A stretch of 64,000 nt of DNA from Bacteroidota bacterium (GCA_009773165.1 WOUZ01000007.1:62001-126000); one strand, 5' to 3'; positions 27,697 to 37,412 are shown, numbered from the stretch's first letter. A program made the numbers and translations. Notes: generated from the sequence alone by a model not told the origin.

Positions 27697-27781
27697 ACAG
27701 AAATGAGCACTGTATGTTTTTTCCTCACAAAAAAAACTATTTTTACGTCTCAAATATTTTTTAACCTAAAAAACGATCCAT

Positions 27782-29689
27782 ATGATCCCAAAAATTTCAA
27801 CATTAGGTGGCTATATCTTTGAATATCAGAAAAGTGTAACCAATCCTACTGGTTTCTGGTCGAATATTGCTGACAGCTTCTATTGGCGAAAAAAGTGGGA
27901 TCAAGCCCTTGAGTGGGACTTTACCAAAGGCCACGTGAAATGGTATGAAGGGGCTAAATTAAATATTACAGAAAATATTTTTGAACGTCATATGTTTTTC
28001 AGGGGCCAGCAGCCTGCCATCATTTGGGAGCCTAACGACCCATCTGAAGCACATCGCACCCTCACCTACGAAGCGTTATTTCTGGAAACCAAGAAGTTTG
28101 CTAATGTTTTACTCGCATCAGGCATTAAAAAAGGAGATCGTGTAGCTATTTATATGCCGATGGTACCCGAACTTGTTATTTCAATGCTGGCATGTGCACG
28201 AATTGGAGCGATACACTCTGTTACATTTGCGGGATTTTCAGCACAGTCGCTTAGCGAACGCCTACAAGATGCAGGAGCAAAACTACTTATAACATCTGAC
28301 GGAGGATTCAGGGGGTCTAAAACAATCCCTATCAAACAAATTGCTGACGAAGCAATGGGTAGCTGTAAATGTGTGAGCAAAGCAATTGTATTACGCCGTA
28401 CCGGAGAAAATGTGCCTATGTTAGCCGGACGCGACTTCTGGTGGCATGAGCTGATGGAAAACAGCTCAGTTGAAAATGCGGCTGAAACTATGGATGCCGA
28501 AGACCCTCTATTTATTTTATACACAAGTGGGTCAACCGGAAAACCCAAGGGGCTGGTTCATTCAACAGCCGGCTATATGGTATATTCAGCATACACTTTC
28601 AGGAACATTTTCCAGTATGGAGATGGTGACATCTATTTTTGCTCTGCTGATATTGGCTGGATCACTGGTCATAGTTATCTTGTTTACGGACCCTTACTTG
28701 CCGGAGCTACAAGTCTGATGTTTGAAGGTGTGCCTACATGGCCCGATGCCGGCCGCTTCTGGGAAATTATTGATAAACACCAGGTGAATCAATTTTATAC
28801 CGCACCTACAGCTATACGATCCCTCATGGCATTAGGAATGGAATGGCTTGAAAGCAAAAATCTTAGCTCACTAAAAGTGCTGGGAACAGTTGGTGAGCCA
28901 ATCAATGAAGCTGCATGGCACTGGTATCATGACCATATTGGCAAGAACCGCTGCCCAATCGTTGACACGTGGTGGCAAACTGAAACCGGTGGCATTATGA
29001 TCAGTCCTTACGCAGGTATTACTCCAACGAAGCCTTCATACGCCACATTACCGGTAATGGGTATTCAGCCGATGATCGTAGATCCCGAAGGTAAACAACT
29101 CATGGGCAACAGTGTTGAAGGGAACCTTTGTATTGGTTATCCCTGGCCTGGGATGGCACGTACCATCTGGGGTGATCACGACAGATTTGTAAAAACCTAT
29201 TTCAGCACATACCCTGGCTTGTACTTCACTGGCGACGGTGTAAAGCGTGATGAAGACGGTTATTACCGCATTCTTGGTCGTGTTGATGATGTGATTAATG
29301 TTTCAGGACATCGTTTAGGCACTGCTGAGATCGAAAACGCCATCAATGAACACCCGTTGGTAGATGAATCGGCCGTTGTAGGGTTCCCTCATCCAATCAA
29401 GGGACAGGGAATTTATGCCTATGTCGTTTGTCCTCAGTTTAGTACAGGAGGTGAAGAAGGAATCAGAAATTCAATTATGCTTGCAGTAAGTCATATGATT
29501 GGACCATTTGCACGTCCAGATAAAATACAGATTGTTAGTGGATTGCCTAAAACACGATCAGGAAAAATCATGCGCAGGATTCTTATGAAAATTGCTGAGG
29601 GAAAAACCAGCGAATTTGGTGATACAAGCACACTCCTTGATCCTGAGATCGTAAACGAAATCGTAAAAGGATCAGAATCGATTCGTTAG
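27782..29689 (+). CDS. acs: Acetyl-CoA synthetase (acetate--CoA ligase, AMP-forming)
   Basis: 635 residues, full length. It activates acetate to acetyl-CoA through acetyl-AMP. The AMP-binding P-loop is LYTSGSTGKPKGLVHS. DTWWQTETGGIM, YFTGDGVKRDEDGYYRILGRVDDVINVSGHR (core motifs) and the C-terminal PKTRSGKIMRR with Lys595 are all present. That lysine is the residue acetylated by protein acetyltransferases in other bacteria. With PEP carboxykinase and PPDK also in this window, it fits acetate assimilation and gluconeogenesis. It is convergent with the next gene, one base apart. Confidence 0.96.
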   Translation: MIPKISTLGGYIFEYQKSVTNPTGFWSNIADSFYWRKKWDQALEWDFTKGHVKWYEGAKLNITENIFERHMFFRGQQPAIIWEPNDPSEAHRTLTYEALFLETKKFANVLLASGIKKGDRVAIYMPMVPELVISMLACARIGAIHSVTFAGFSAQSLSERLQDAGAKLLITSDGGFRGSKTIPIKQIADEAMGSCKCVSKAIVLRRTGENVPMLAGRDFWWHELMENSSVENAAETMDAEDPLFILYTSGSTGKPKGLVHSTAGYMVYSAYTFRNIFQYGDGDIYFCSADIGWITGHSYLVYGPLLAGATSLMFEGVPTWPDAGRFWEIIDKHQVNQFYTAPTAIRSLMALGMEWLESKNLSSLKVLGTVGEPINEAAWHWYHDHIGKNRCPIVDTWWQTETGGIMISPYAGITPTKPSYATLPVMGIQPMIVDPEGKQLMGNSVEGNLCIGYPWPGMARTIWGDHDRFVKTYFSTYPGLYFTGDGVKRDEDGYYRILGRVDDVINVSGHRLGTAEIENAINEHPLVDESAVVGFPHPIKGQGIYAYVVCPQFSTGGEEGIRNSIMLAVSHMIGPFARPDKIQIVSGLPKTRSGKIMRRILMKIAEGKTSEFGDTSTLLDPEIVNEIVKGSESIR

Positions 29690-29690
29690 T

Positions 29691-30494
29691 TTACCGAAAC
29701 ATAAATGAAACCCTAAAAGAGATTCGGTTGTAATTCGTGTAAACTCTTTTCTTCATATAATCAGTGGATGACAACCAGTAGTAATATTGGTAACTGTTGT
29801 ATGATAGCTCTTGATGATGATATCCGAGACTGATCAAGAATGCGTCTTTGTGACCAACCGGAATCAGCAGTCCCACTTCAGGAGAGATAAGTGCCCCTCC
29901 ATATGTTTTTCCAACATCACTGGAATAATAGTCATTTACCTGATCTTCTTTTTTAAGTGATATTCCATACCCAAGTTTTAACGAAGCAAATGGTACTACC
30001 CCATCCTTCTTAAAAAGATATTTTACTTCTGTAAATAGAGGTAAAACACTCCATTCATAATATTCATATCCCATTCCTAATCCTGTAAATATCTGAGGAT
30101 GAAAATAATATCCATTAACTATTGTTAGCGAAGGAACCGGAACATTATCATTCCGGCCTTCGCCAAACAATAGGGCTAGTGAGCTTAAGTTATAATATCC
30201 CTTCTTTTTTAAAGAGAAAAAATTCTCTTTTACATAAGGTTGTATGGTATCCAAATCGTTCTGCTGAATGATCCGAATCCCACATTCGTTTTCAAAATAA
30301 ATACCTTTCAGACTGTCATTACTTATAATTCTTCCATAAAGCACTTCGCCATTTTTCAGTGTAAGCGAAGTTTTTTTATGTGTCTGAGCTTTTAGCGATT
30401 GAGTATTTACCAAAAGAAATATCAAGGCAATGCTAATCAAAAACAAGCCTTTGACTTTAAACGATAACTGAAAGAATTTTACATCAACTCTCAT
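29691..30494 (-). CDS. Outer-membrane beta-barrel-like protein of unknown function
   Basis: 267 residues from ATG 30494; an upstream ATG at 30533 would overlap the preceding small frame. The N-terminus has a basic stretch and a signal segment (GLFLISIALIFLLVNTQSLKAQ). Residues ~40-80 form a small domain (LTLKNGEVLYGRIISNDSLKGIYFENE) reminiscent of SH3-like or LSM-like modules in Bacteroidota surface proteins. The rest consists of amphipathic strands ending ...NYNRISFRVSFMFR with a terminal Phe-Arg, consistent with a barrel. No function is inferred. Confidence 0.7.
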   Translation of the reverse strand: MRVDVKFFQLSFKVKGLFLISIALIFLLVNTQSLKAQTHKKTSLTLKNGEVLYGRIISNDSLKGIYFENECGIRIIQQNDLDTIQPYVKENFFSLKKKGYYNLSSLALLFGEGRNDNVPVPSLTIVNGYYFHPQIFTGLGMGYEYYEWSVLPLFTEVKYLFKKDGVVPFASLKLGYGISLKKEDQVNDYYSSDVGKTYGGALISPEVGLLIPVGHKDAFLISLGYHHQELSYNSYQYYYWLSSTDYMKKRVYTNYNRISFRVSFMFR

Positions 30495-30502
30495 ATAAAC
30501 AG

Positions 30503-30694
30503 TTACCAAAGAGAAACCTGATTCAGCTTCCACAACTTGCTTAAGTGTTTGCGCAAATTATGTTGCTCTCCCAAGCGGTTATTCCATGCTGTGGGCTGGT
30601 TTCCCATGAGCTTTCTGAGTGGTGACAGTTGCCATAAAACCCCGTCGGCTGTGCCGGTGCTTTGAGGTTCTTTTTTCCAGAAGTTTAGTTTCAT
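30503..30694 (-). CDS. Possible small basic protein
   Basis: 63 codons, ATG 30694, stop 8 bases before the next gene's ATG at 30494. The sequence is basic and tryptophan-rich (MKLNFWKKEPQ, PLRKLMGNQPTAW, LRKHLSKLWKLNQ). The frame begins just after the T-run of a strong terminator, so expression would require read-through or a promoter I could not find. No family was recognised. It is listed because spacing to the next gene is operon-like, but it may be spurious. Confidence 0.35.
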   Translation of the reverse strand: MKLNFWKKEPQSTGTADGVLWQLSPLRKLMGNQPTAWNNRLGEQHNLRKHLSKLWKLNQVSLW

Positions 30695-30707
30695 TGCAGT
30701 AAGTTTT

Positions 30708-30743
30708 AAAAAATCTGCTGCCTCCGGAACCCGAAGGCAGCAG
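30708..30743 (-). terminator. Strong rho-independent terminator of the sigma/anti-sigma/LVIVD operon
   Basis: On the minus strand CTGCTGCCTTCGG pairs with CCGGAGGCAGCAG (one mismatch) around a short loop, followed by ATTTTTT. It lies 50 bases after the LVIVD gene. Confidence 0.8.
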
Positions 30744-30792
30744 TTGGATCATCGATCCGTGTATATGAACGAAAATGGTTAGTGAATACTTT

Positions 30793-32085
30793 TTAAGGTT
30801 TAATAATCGGTATTTGACTGATTAAATGAAGGTTACTTAAATCTGTATAATCATATTGATACAAGCCGTCTGCTCCAATCATCATCAGCACACCGTCCAT
30901 TGGTATGACATCGTAACTTTTAATATCAGGGAAGTGAGCCAATTGGTGTAAATGTATTTCCATAGGATCAGTTGCATCAAAAACTTTTAATCCGGCATCG
31001 CCATCACACACAAAAAGAACCTTATCATCAATTCCAAGTCCATGTGGGTTAAAAAAAGGATAGGATTTTACCAGAAATGGGTTTTCGATTGATGAAATAT
31101 CTACCACGTCCAATTGGTCCACCATATTGTTGCAATTGTTGCCCGATCGTAAGGTTACATAAGCATAATTACCATCAACAACAACCGGATCACAGGAGCT
31201 AATATGTTCAAAAACAGAAACAAAAGTCGGAATTGCAGGATTCTCCAAACTATATACCAGCATCCCTGTTGTTGTTCCAAGGAACAATTTACCTTCAAAC
31301 GGATAAATTGTTTCAACCGTACGGCTTAGCTCAACTTCTGTACCAAGAGCCATTCCAGGTGTATTTTGAATATTAAAAACTTTTATTGCGTTATTATGGA
31401 CTGCGTATAAATAATCAGCGATGATTGTAAATCTTGCCATTGAGCCTCCGACTCCGGTTGCAGAACCAACAAGACTAACATCGGATGATCCAAGTTGTGG
31501 AACGCCAATTTCGTCCATATAAAGTCGATTACCTTTTGAACCAGTGCCTTTTTCAATTACTTCGGTCACCTCTTTTTTCTCCCATCCTACAACCACGCCT
31601 TTTTCAAAATCTAATCCATAAACAGGGTATGCGATATCCATTGCAGGAATAACATTTGGGAAAACTCCTTCAATACGATCTATTTCAACTGGATTCAATG
31701 GGTCAGTGATATCTATTGCAACCATATCGATAAAACTGTCGGCAAACAAAATATTTCCTTTTATTGCAATATCCACATTTCCTGGAATTACAATAAAACT
31801 AACAAACTGAGGTGCAGCAGGATTTGCATTGTTTATTATATGTACTCCTTGCTGATTCTCATTAATAAAAAGAAAATTATCGTAGAAATACATTTTCCCG
31901 GGTTGAGAAAGCTGTTGAGGTGCTGTACGTTTAACTGATGCTCTAAACTCATCATAATCCATATATACAGGCACATTTGCCACATATGTCAATTCTTCAT
32001 ATACTTTGTCCTGACAGGCTGTAAAACCTCCAAACAGTCCAATTATCAGAAGGAAAAAGAAACCTGAACGAAATGCGATTTTCAT
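30793..32085 (-). CDS. LVIVD-repeat lipoprotein (beta-propeller)
   Basis: 430 residues. A lipoprotein signal (FFFLLIIGLFGGFTAC) places the lipidated Cys at position 24. The body is built of LVIVD-type repeats, for example FLFINENQQGVHIINNANPAAPQ, MVAIDITDPLNPVEIDRI, IKVFNIQNTPG, GMLVYSLENPAIPTFVS, VDVSS-like QLDVVDISSIENPFLV and GLKVFDATDPMEIHL. This predicts a propeller anchored to the cell envelope. It is the last gene of the operon with the ECF sigma and its anti-sigma factor (57 bases from the latter), so it may be an envelope input or output of that system. No enzymatic residues are evident. Confidence 0.82.
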   Translation of the reverse strand: MKIAFRSGFFFLLIIGLFGGFTACQDKVYEELTYVANVPVYMDYDEFRASVKRTAPQQLSQPGKMYFYDNFLFINENQQGVHIINNANPAAPQFVSFIVIPGNVDIAIKGNILFADSFIDMVAIDITDPLNPVEIDRIEGVFPNVIPAMDIAYPVYGLDFEKGVVVGWEKKEVTEVIEKGTGSKGNRLYMDEIGVPQLGSSDVSLVGSATGVGGSMARFTIIADYLYAVHNNAIKVFNIQNTPGMALGTEVELSRTVETIYPFEGKLFLGTTTGMLVYSLENPAIPTFVSVFEHISSCDPVVVDGNYAYVTLRSGNNCNNMVDQLDVVDISSIENPFLVKSYPFFNPHGLGIDDKVLFVCDGDAGLKVFDATDPMEIHLHQLAHFPDIKSYDVIPMDGVLMMIGADGLYQYDYTDLSNLHLISQIPIIKP

Positions 32086-32142
32086 TGTTGCGCTTATTAT
32101 GTTCCTCAGACGGTATCAGAGCGCAAACCGTTGCATTTATTA

Positions 32143-33429
32143 TTAAAAATTCATACGAATACCTGTTTGAAACACAGGCCAGGTCATTTTTGCTGATCTG
32201 AGGTTAAAAGGTTGTGTACTGTTAAGGTAAAAAATCTGTAACCCAGCCTCTCCGTATATACTTACATTCTGATAAATACTCATATCACATCCAAGTGATG
32301 ACAGTGTTGAAAGCTGAAATCCGGGGATACGCATTCCATTTTGATCTGATTCAAATAAAATACCTTTTTCAAAGCGCATGCTTTTATTTACAGCTCTCAC
32401 TCCTTTTTCGACCATAACAGATTGCTGAAGATAACCAACAAAGCGTTTTGATTGCAAAAAGTCCCATCGCCCCCCAAGTGGCAGACCAATATAATATAAT
32501 GTTCTAAGGTATTCGCTATGAATATCTTCCATTAGTACTGTTTTTGTAAGAACACTTAAAGCTGTGTACGTTAGTCCTGTTTCAAGGCTAAAACGCTTAC
32601 TAATTTTATAACTAAATTTTAAGCCCAAAGTTAGAGGCGGGCGAATATCAGTGCGCTCAATTTCTTCATAAAAGCTTGTTTCATAAGCCATATCCGATTG
32701 AAATACATCATTCCTATACCGAACGTTAGTGTTTTCATACAGCAGCTCATTTGCAGTAACTGTTCCGCCAGGAACGCTTCCATAGGCAAGAGCAATGTTG
32801 ACTTTTTCTTGTTTCCATGCATCAGTACGCATCTCATCTTCCAAAACGAAGTCATTTGGGCGTTTTATCAGTTGTTGAGCTAATCGTATTCTAGCTAAAC
32901 GTTCTTGTTCTGCAAGTTGGTTGTCGTCCGCTGTAAGATCACTTGTTTCTGCCAGAATCTCAATGGTACTTCCTGGAATTTGCTCATTATTTTGATTAAT
33001 AAATTCAACGATATCTGTCGAAACTGGTCCATCATTGTCTGCTAGTTGATTCACATTACTGATGGAACTATACCCACTCACCTTTAATGTTGATTTAAAT
33101 ATCTTTGATTTTGATTTAGATACATCAACAATCTGCGCTTTAGCTTTAGTATTAAGGTTATTATCAACAACTGTGGTTTCAATAGAACGCGCAGATTCTG
33201 CTACTATGGGAGGTAGTTTGGTAGTATTCTGAAAAATAAATGTAAGTGGAAGTAAACTAAGTAAAAGAAGTGCCACAGCTGCAGCGCTGTACCAAAGGTA
33301 GCGCGTGCGTTTTTTTCTTTGGATAGCAGAAGCAATATTTTCCCATACATGTTCAGGAGGGGCAACCTGCAATTGATACAAGTTGGAGCGGAATAAATCT
33401 TTCAGTTCATCTTTCTTCATTTCCATCAC
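32143..33429 (-). CDS. Anti-sigma factor with inner-membrane anchor and C-terminal outer-membrane barrel domain
   Basis: 428 residues. Residues 1-43 are cytoplasmic and contain an anti-sigma-like helix (PPEHVWENIASAIQRKK). One transmembrane segment lies at ~45-66 (LWYSAAAVALLLLSLLPLTFIF). A polar, disordered-looking periplasmic linker of nearly 200 residues follows. From ~262 a PorT-like beta-barrel domain appears (PLTLGLKFSYKISKRFSLETGLTYT ... VFQTGIRMNF). The start overlaps the sigma gene stop by 4 bases (ATGA), implying translational coupling. The architecture matches the dual membrane-spanning anti-sigma (Dma) proteins reported in Bacteroides thetaiotaomicron, which bridge both membranes. 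Confidence 0.82.
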   Translation of the reverse strand: MMEMKKDELKDLFRSNLYQLQVAPPEHVWENIASAIQRKKRTRYLWYSAAAVALLLLSLLPLTFIFQNTTKLPPIVAESARSIETTVVDNNLNTKAKAQIVDVSKSKSKIFKSTLKVSGYSSISNVNQLADNDGPVSTDIVEFINQNNEQIPGSTIEILAETSDLTADDNQLAEQERLARIRLAQQLIKRPNDFVLEDEMRTDAWKQEKVNIALAYGSVPGGTVTANELLYENTNVRYRNDVFQSDMAYETSFYEEIERTDIRPPLTLGLKFSYKISKRFSLETGLTYTALSVLTKTVLMEDIHSEYLRTLYYIGLPLGGRWDFLQSKRFVGYLQQSVMVEKGVRAVNKSMRFEKGILFESDQNGMRIPGFQLSTLSSLGCDMSIYQNVSIYGEAGLQIFYLNSTQPFNLRSAKMTWPVFQTGIRMNF

Positions 33430-33959
33430 GCCTGTTCTTTTTTATTCAATTTATGTTGCAACCATTGCCGGGCTCTTGAGTATTGAGATTTTGATGTACC
33501 TTCACTAATATGCATGATAGTAGCAATTTCCTGATGTGTATAACCTTCAATAGCATACAAATTAAACACTGTTCTAAACCCAGTTGGCAATGTTTGAATC
33601 AGCTGCAGCAATTCGTCTGCATTGATCTGGTCCATCAGTTGCACCGCATCATATTCTTTATTAAGCGCTGTTTCTACCTCAACACTATTTTTAAAGACAT
33701 CCATCTTTCGAAGCTTTTCCAACGCAGTATTTACAACAATTCTTCTTACCCATCCTTCAAGAGAACCTTCGTGCCGAAATTTATCCAGATGGGTGAAGAC
33801 CCTGATAAACCCTTCCTGAAGATAATCTTGTGCTGTATCCTGGTCTTTGGCATACCGAAGACATACTCCGTACATCTTGGGCGCAAACATATCATAAAGC
33901 CTTTTTTGGGCTTTTACGTCGCCTTTTAGACATTCAGTTAACAGCTGTTTTTCATCCAT
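33426..33959 (-). CDS. ECF-subfamily RNA polymerase sigma factor
   Basis: 177 residues. Region 2 (~20-75) includes YGVCLRYAKDQDTAQDYLQEGFIRVF and GSLEGWVRRIVVNTALEKLRK for core and -10 recognition. Region 4 (~118-170) has the HTH YTHQEIATIMHISEGTSKSQYSRARQWLQ. Its gene overlaps the anti-sigma gene by 4 bases, so the pair is a classical sigma/anti-sigma module. A TACTTTTG element (34128-34121) lies 160 bases upstream. Targets probably include this operon. Confidence 0.95.
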   Translation of the reverse strand: MDEKQLLTECLKGDVKAQKRLYDMFAPKMYGVCLRYAKDQDTAQDYLQEGFIRVFTHLDKFRHEGSLEGWVRRIVVNTALEKLRKMDVFKNSVEVETALNKEYDAVQLMDQINADELLQLIQTLPTGFRTVFNLYAIEGYTHQEIATIMHISEGTSKSQYSRARQWLQHKLNKKEQA

Positions 33960-34180
33960 TCATTATCGTAACAACGAAAAACAACTATTTACAGCTAAAA
34001 GCAGATGCTATGTTTAAGCAAAAAGTTGCATCCATCTTTTGTGTTTTATTAACAAATAGTCGATTATCAAGTTAATTATTCTGTCACCATAAGGGTTTCT
34101 GATCTAATGGGTGACCTTGACAAAAGTAAAAATATTCCTATTTCAAACGGAGAATCAAAAACATTTTAGGACAAATCAGA
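33960..34180. other. Intergenic region upstream of the sigma/anti-sigma operon
   Basis: About 220 bases, AT-rich. It holds a minus-strand TACTTTTG -7 element at 34121-34128 and otherwise nothing recognisable. Confidence 0.45.
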
Positions 34181-34214
34181 AAAAAAGAAGAGAGTTTCAA
34201 ACTCCCTTCTCTTT
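34181..34214 (-). terminator. Terminator downstream of pckA
   Basis: A hairpin with arms around GAAGAGAGTTT and AAACTCCCTTC (one mismatch), followed on the minus strand by a T-run (A-run 34181-34186 on plus). It lies 65 bases past the pckA stop. Confidence 0.65.
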
Positions 34215-34279
34215 AAAAAATTCAAGGTTATCTCATCAATCTACTGCTATTGAAGTAGTTGAACGAAGTCCCTTTTTAT

Positions 34280-35896
34280 TTAGATCATTGGTCCGGCGCT
34301 AACAAGGCGTTTACCTTCTTCGGTGTCGGTGTATTTATCAAAGTTTTCGACAAACATTTTAGCAAGTTCGTTGGCTTTTTTGTCGAACTCAGCCGGATCA
34401 GCATAAGTATTACGCGTAAAAAGTATATTTGAATCAACTCCTTCGAGCTCTGTTGGCACTTCAAGACGGAAGCGTGGAGTTATACGGGTTGGAGCATTTT
34501 CGATGCTGCCATCGAGTATCGCATCAATGATGGCACGGGTAGCTTTAATCGAAATCCGTTTTCCGGTTCCATTCCAGCCTGTATTTACCAAATACGCTTT
34601 TGCACCTACTGCTTCCATGCGCTTAACAAGTTCGACAGCATATTTTGTGGGGTGCAAAGCGAGGAATGCATTTCCAAAACATGCTGAGAATGTAGGTTGA
34701 GGCGAAGTTACACCACGCTCAGTTCCAGCTAGTTTAGCTGTAAACCCAGAAAGAAAATGATATTTTGTTTGATCGCTGCTTAATTTTGCAACGGGAGGAA
34801 GTACACCAAAAGCATCAGCAGTAAGGAAAATCACCTTTGTTGCATGCCCGCCTTTCGATACAGGTTTAACGATGTTGTCAATGTGATAGATAGGATAGGA
34901 AACCCTTGTATTTTCTGTTTTGGCTTTGCTGTCAAAGTCGATTGAGCCATCTTCTCTTACGACAAGGTTCTCCAAAAGCGCATCCCTGCGAATGGCATGA
35001 AAAATATCCGGTTCGTTTTCTTCACTCAGGTTGATACATTTGGCATAGCAGCCACCTTCAAAATTAAAAACACCATCATCGTCCCAGCCATGCTCATCGT
35101 CACCAATCAACATGCGTTTAGGATCGGCTGACAGGGTTGTTTTTCCAGTTCCTGACAAACCAAAGAAAATAGCGACATCACCTGTTTTCCCCATATTTGC
35201 TGAGCAATGCATTGAAGCAATGCCCTTTAAAGGAAGGTAATAGTTCATCATGGTAAAAATTCCCTTTTTCATTTCGCCGCCATACCAGCTGCCACCAATT
35301 AGTGACATCCGTTCGGTAAGATTGAAAACCACGAAGTTTTCGGAGTTCATCTCCATTTCTTTCCAATCAGGGTTAACCGTTTTTGAAGCATTCAAAACGA
35401 CAAAATCAGGAACAAATTCAGCTAATTCTTCTGCTGTAGGACGGATAAACATATTTTTTACAAAATGCGCCTGCCATGCTACCTCAACTACGAAGCGCAC
35501 TTTCAGACGCGTATCAGGGTTAGCGCCTGCATATGCATCCATTACATAAATATCTTTATCACTTAATTGCTTGGATGCTATTGATTTAAGTTTATCCCAT
35601 TTTAGCGGATCAAGGGGCCGGTTATCATTTTTACCTTGTGTTGACCACCATACATTATCTTTAGAAACATCATCATATACGATGTATTTATCTTTAGGAG
35701 AGCGTCCTGTAAAGACACCTGTATCTACCGAGACGGCTCCTGTATCGGTCACAAAACCTTTTTCAAAACCTTCCAAACCTGTTGCGGTTTCGTGTTGAAA
35801 AAGCTCCTCATAAGAGCTGTTGTGAAATATTTTACGGACATCGGAGATGCCATATTGTGCCAGTTCAGTCCTGAGCACTTCTTCGCTTTTAAACAT
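34280..35896 (-). CDS. pckA: Phosphoenolpyruvate carboxykinase (ATP)
   Basis: 538 residues, full length. It interconverts oxaloacetate plus ATP with PEP, CO2 and ADP; in Bacteroidota it can run in either direction. Visible motifs are [33 protein letters not shown] (substrate), the kinase loop [42 protein letters not shown] (metal-binding) and [20 protein letters not shown]. The gene is monocistronic with its own promoter and terminator. It works at the same node as PPDK at 60,850. Confidence 0.98.
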   Translation of the reverse strand: MFKSEEVLRTELAQYGISDVRKIFHNSSYEELFQHETATGLEGFEKGFVTDTGAVSVDTGVFTGRSPKDKYIVYDDVSKDNVWWSTQGKNDNRPLDPLKWDKLKSIASKQLSDKDIYVMDAYAGANPDTRLKVRFVVEVAWQAHFVKNMFIRPTAEELAEFVPDFVVLNASKTVNPDWKEMEMNSENFVVFNLTERMSLIGGSWYGGEMKKGIFTMMNYYLPLKGIASMHCSANMGKTGDVAIFFGLSGTGKTTLSADPKRMLIGDDEHGWDDDGVFNFEGGCYAKCINLSEENEPDIFHAIRRDALLENLVVREDGSIDFDSKAKTENTRVSYPIYHIDNIVKPVSKGGHATKVIFLTADAFGVLPPVAKLSSDQTKYHFLSGFTAKLAGTERGVTSPQPTFSACFGNAFLALHPTKYAVELVKRMEAVGAKAYLVNTGWNGTGKRISIKATRAIIDAILDGSIENAPTRITPRFRLEVPTELEGVDSNILFTRNTYADPAEFDKKANELAKMFVENFDKYTDTEEGKRLVSAGPMI

Positions 35897-35938
35897 AAAT
35901 GCTGTTATTAAGTTTTACTTCGTGGTTTGATTAGGGTG

Positions 35939-35968
35939 CAAAGTTAATAAATCAGTTGAAAGCACAAA
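35939..35968 (-). promoter_or_regulatory. pckA promoter
   Basis: On the minus strand TTTG (35968-35965), 18 bases, then TAACTTTG (35946-35939): both promoter boxes are present at near-ideal spacing, with a leader of about 35 bases. Confidence 0.65.
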
Positions 35969-36037
35969 CGATTGCGATAATAAATTCACGCAGCGATATG
36001 TTTAGATATGAATAGCAATAATGAGCGTTAATACTAA

Positions 36038-36051
36038 TTTGTTGCAACAAA
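36038..36051. repeat. 14-base perfect palindrome
   Basis: TTTGTTGCAACAAA reads the same on both strands. It sits 70 bases beyond the pckA -33 box and 8 bases after the S37 peptidase stop. It could be an operator, or chance in AT-rich DNA. Confidence 0.3.
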
Positions 36052-36058
36052 AATTATT

Positions 36059-37360
36059 TTATTGCACCCTTGTCCATTCCTTTAGCTTACTTATTGCTTC
36101 TAAACGAGTAGCTTCATCAAAATTTCTTAATCTGGTGGCATGAGAACCACCGGGAAGGACAAGTTTAACTGCGTTTGTTTTATCTCCAGTTTGAACAGCT
36201 GTGCTTGACCATGCATCGTAGCCACCATAAATGTACAACATATTGTTACCATCTTTTTGCAGCCATCGATTAACCTTTTTGCTTAATTTTTTTCTATAAT
36301 TTGCTTCTACTCCTGCAGGCAATGTATGATTAAACGAAGGTTGTTTAACTTCACTTAGGTAATTTTTGAATGGTTTCACGTTATAAGAATAGAAACCCAT
36401 TTCGGTTAAAGCCTGATAAAAGAAAGGTTGAAAAGCCAGAATACTTTGATCAGCAAAGAAGTCGTAACCAGCAGCATCAGCAAAAGCCCCAAAAACCAAA
36501 TTTTTGTCAGTGCCTGGTTCGGGAAGTGATTCACAACTAACAGGATACCACTGCCAATAAGCAAAACCAAATTCGAGCACATTGTATTCAAAAGCTTTTG
36601 CAACACCACCAACTAATCCGAACGTTAACTCTCGTTTAGCAGCAGAGTCGGCAAACATAGGTTCAAAAACTTCCCTCCGCTTAAGGAGATCGGTTTGCAA
36701 TTCCAATAATCTTTGTCTGCATTGGGCATTGGCAACAGTATCCTGAAAGGTATAAACTCTTTTATCGGAAACCGAAAAGTTCAGTGGAGCAACATATGGC
36801 ACTGAAGCTTGCACATCATCAGGATAAAAGTAGCGATAATAAATGGATGTTTGCCCTCCTTTACTTATTCCGGTACTTACCCAGGACATCGGGTAAATTT
36901 TACGAAACATTTGATTGACATGATGAAGGTCGGCTGTTGCATTTGCCAGATTTAAATGCTCCCAAACCTTCGGCTTAGGAACACTTTTCCCAAAATAGCG
37001 ATGCTCCACAACGATGAGGTTAGCATCAAGAGCTTCTGCAATCTCATCTTCAAAATCAGCCCATAATGCATAACCCGCAGCATAACCTTCAGTTACGATA
37101 ACAGTAGGACGATCAAAACCCCGGTGTCGTAATATTACACGTTGGTAAAATTTTCCTGACTCAGGTTTAGCATGTTCAATATCTTGCGAAACAAACAGCT
37201 CGTAAGCAGCTTTGTACCTTGAATTATTGATCTCAAAAGGTCTGATACTATCGATTCCTAATTGGTTGATCTTATTTAAAAGATCTTCATTCTGTGCATT
37301 AACAGACTGTAAAATGACAACATACAATAATAGTTGAGCATAATAAGAAAATCGCTTCAT
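36059..37360 (-). CDS. Secreted S37-family (PS-10-like) aminopeptidase
   Basis: 433 residues with a signal peptide (YYAQLLLYVVILQSVNAQ). The alpha/beta hydrolase body has VIVTEGYAAGY near the oxyanion region, VVEHRYFGKSVP, and the nucleophile motif STGISKGGQTS (Ser in GxSKGG). YGGYDAWSS and LPGGSHATR near the C-terminus would carry the acidic residue and His. This is the Peptidase_S37 family, originally described as a tripeptidyl aminopeptidase. It is probably periplasmic and adds to the peptidase set of this window. Confidence 0.85.
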   Translation of the reverse strand: MKRFSYYAQLLLYVVILQSVNAQNEDLLNKINQLGIDSIRPFEINNSRYKAAYELFVSQDIEHAKPESGKFYQRVILRHRGFDRPTVIVTEGYAAGYALWADFEDEIAEALDANLIVVEHRYFGKSVPKPKVWEHLNLANATADLHHVNQMFRKIYPMSWVSTGISKGGQTSIYYRYFYPDDVQASVPYVAPLNFSVSDKRVYTFQDTVANAQCRQRLLELQTDLLKRREVFEPMFADSAAKRELTFGLVGGVAKAFEYNVLEFGFAYWQWYPVSCESLPEPGTDKNLVFGAFADAAGYDFFADQSILAFQPFFYQALTEMGFYSYNVKPFKNYLSEVKQPSFNHTLPAGVEANYRKKLSKKVNRWLQKDGNNMLYIYGGYDAWSSTAVQTGDKTNAVKLVLPGGSHATRLRNFDEATRLEAISKLKEWTRVQ

Positions 37361-37412
37361 TTCATCAATTTTTAAATGAGGGGCAAATTAGTCAATTTAT
37401 CAATTACGGGAA

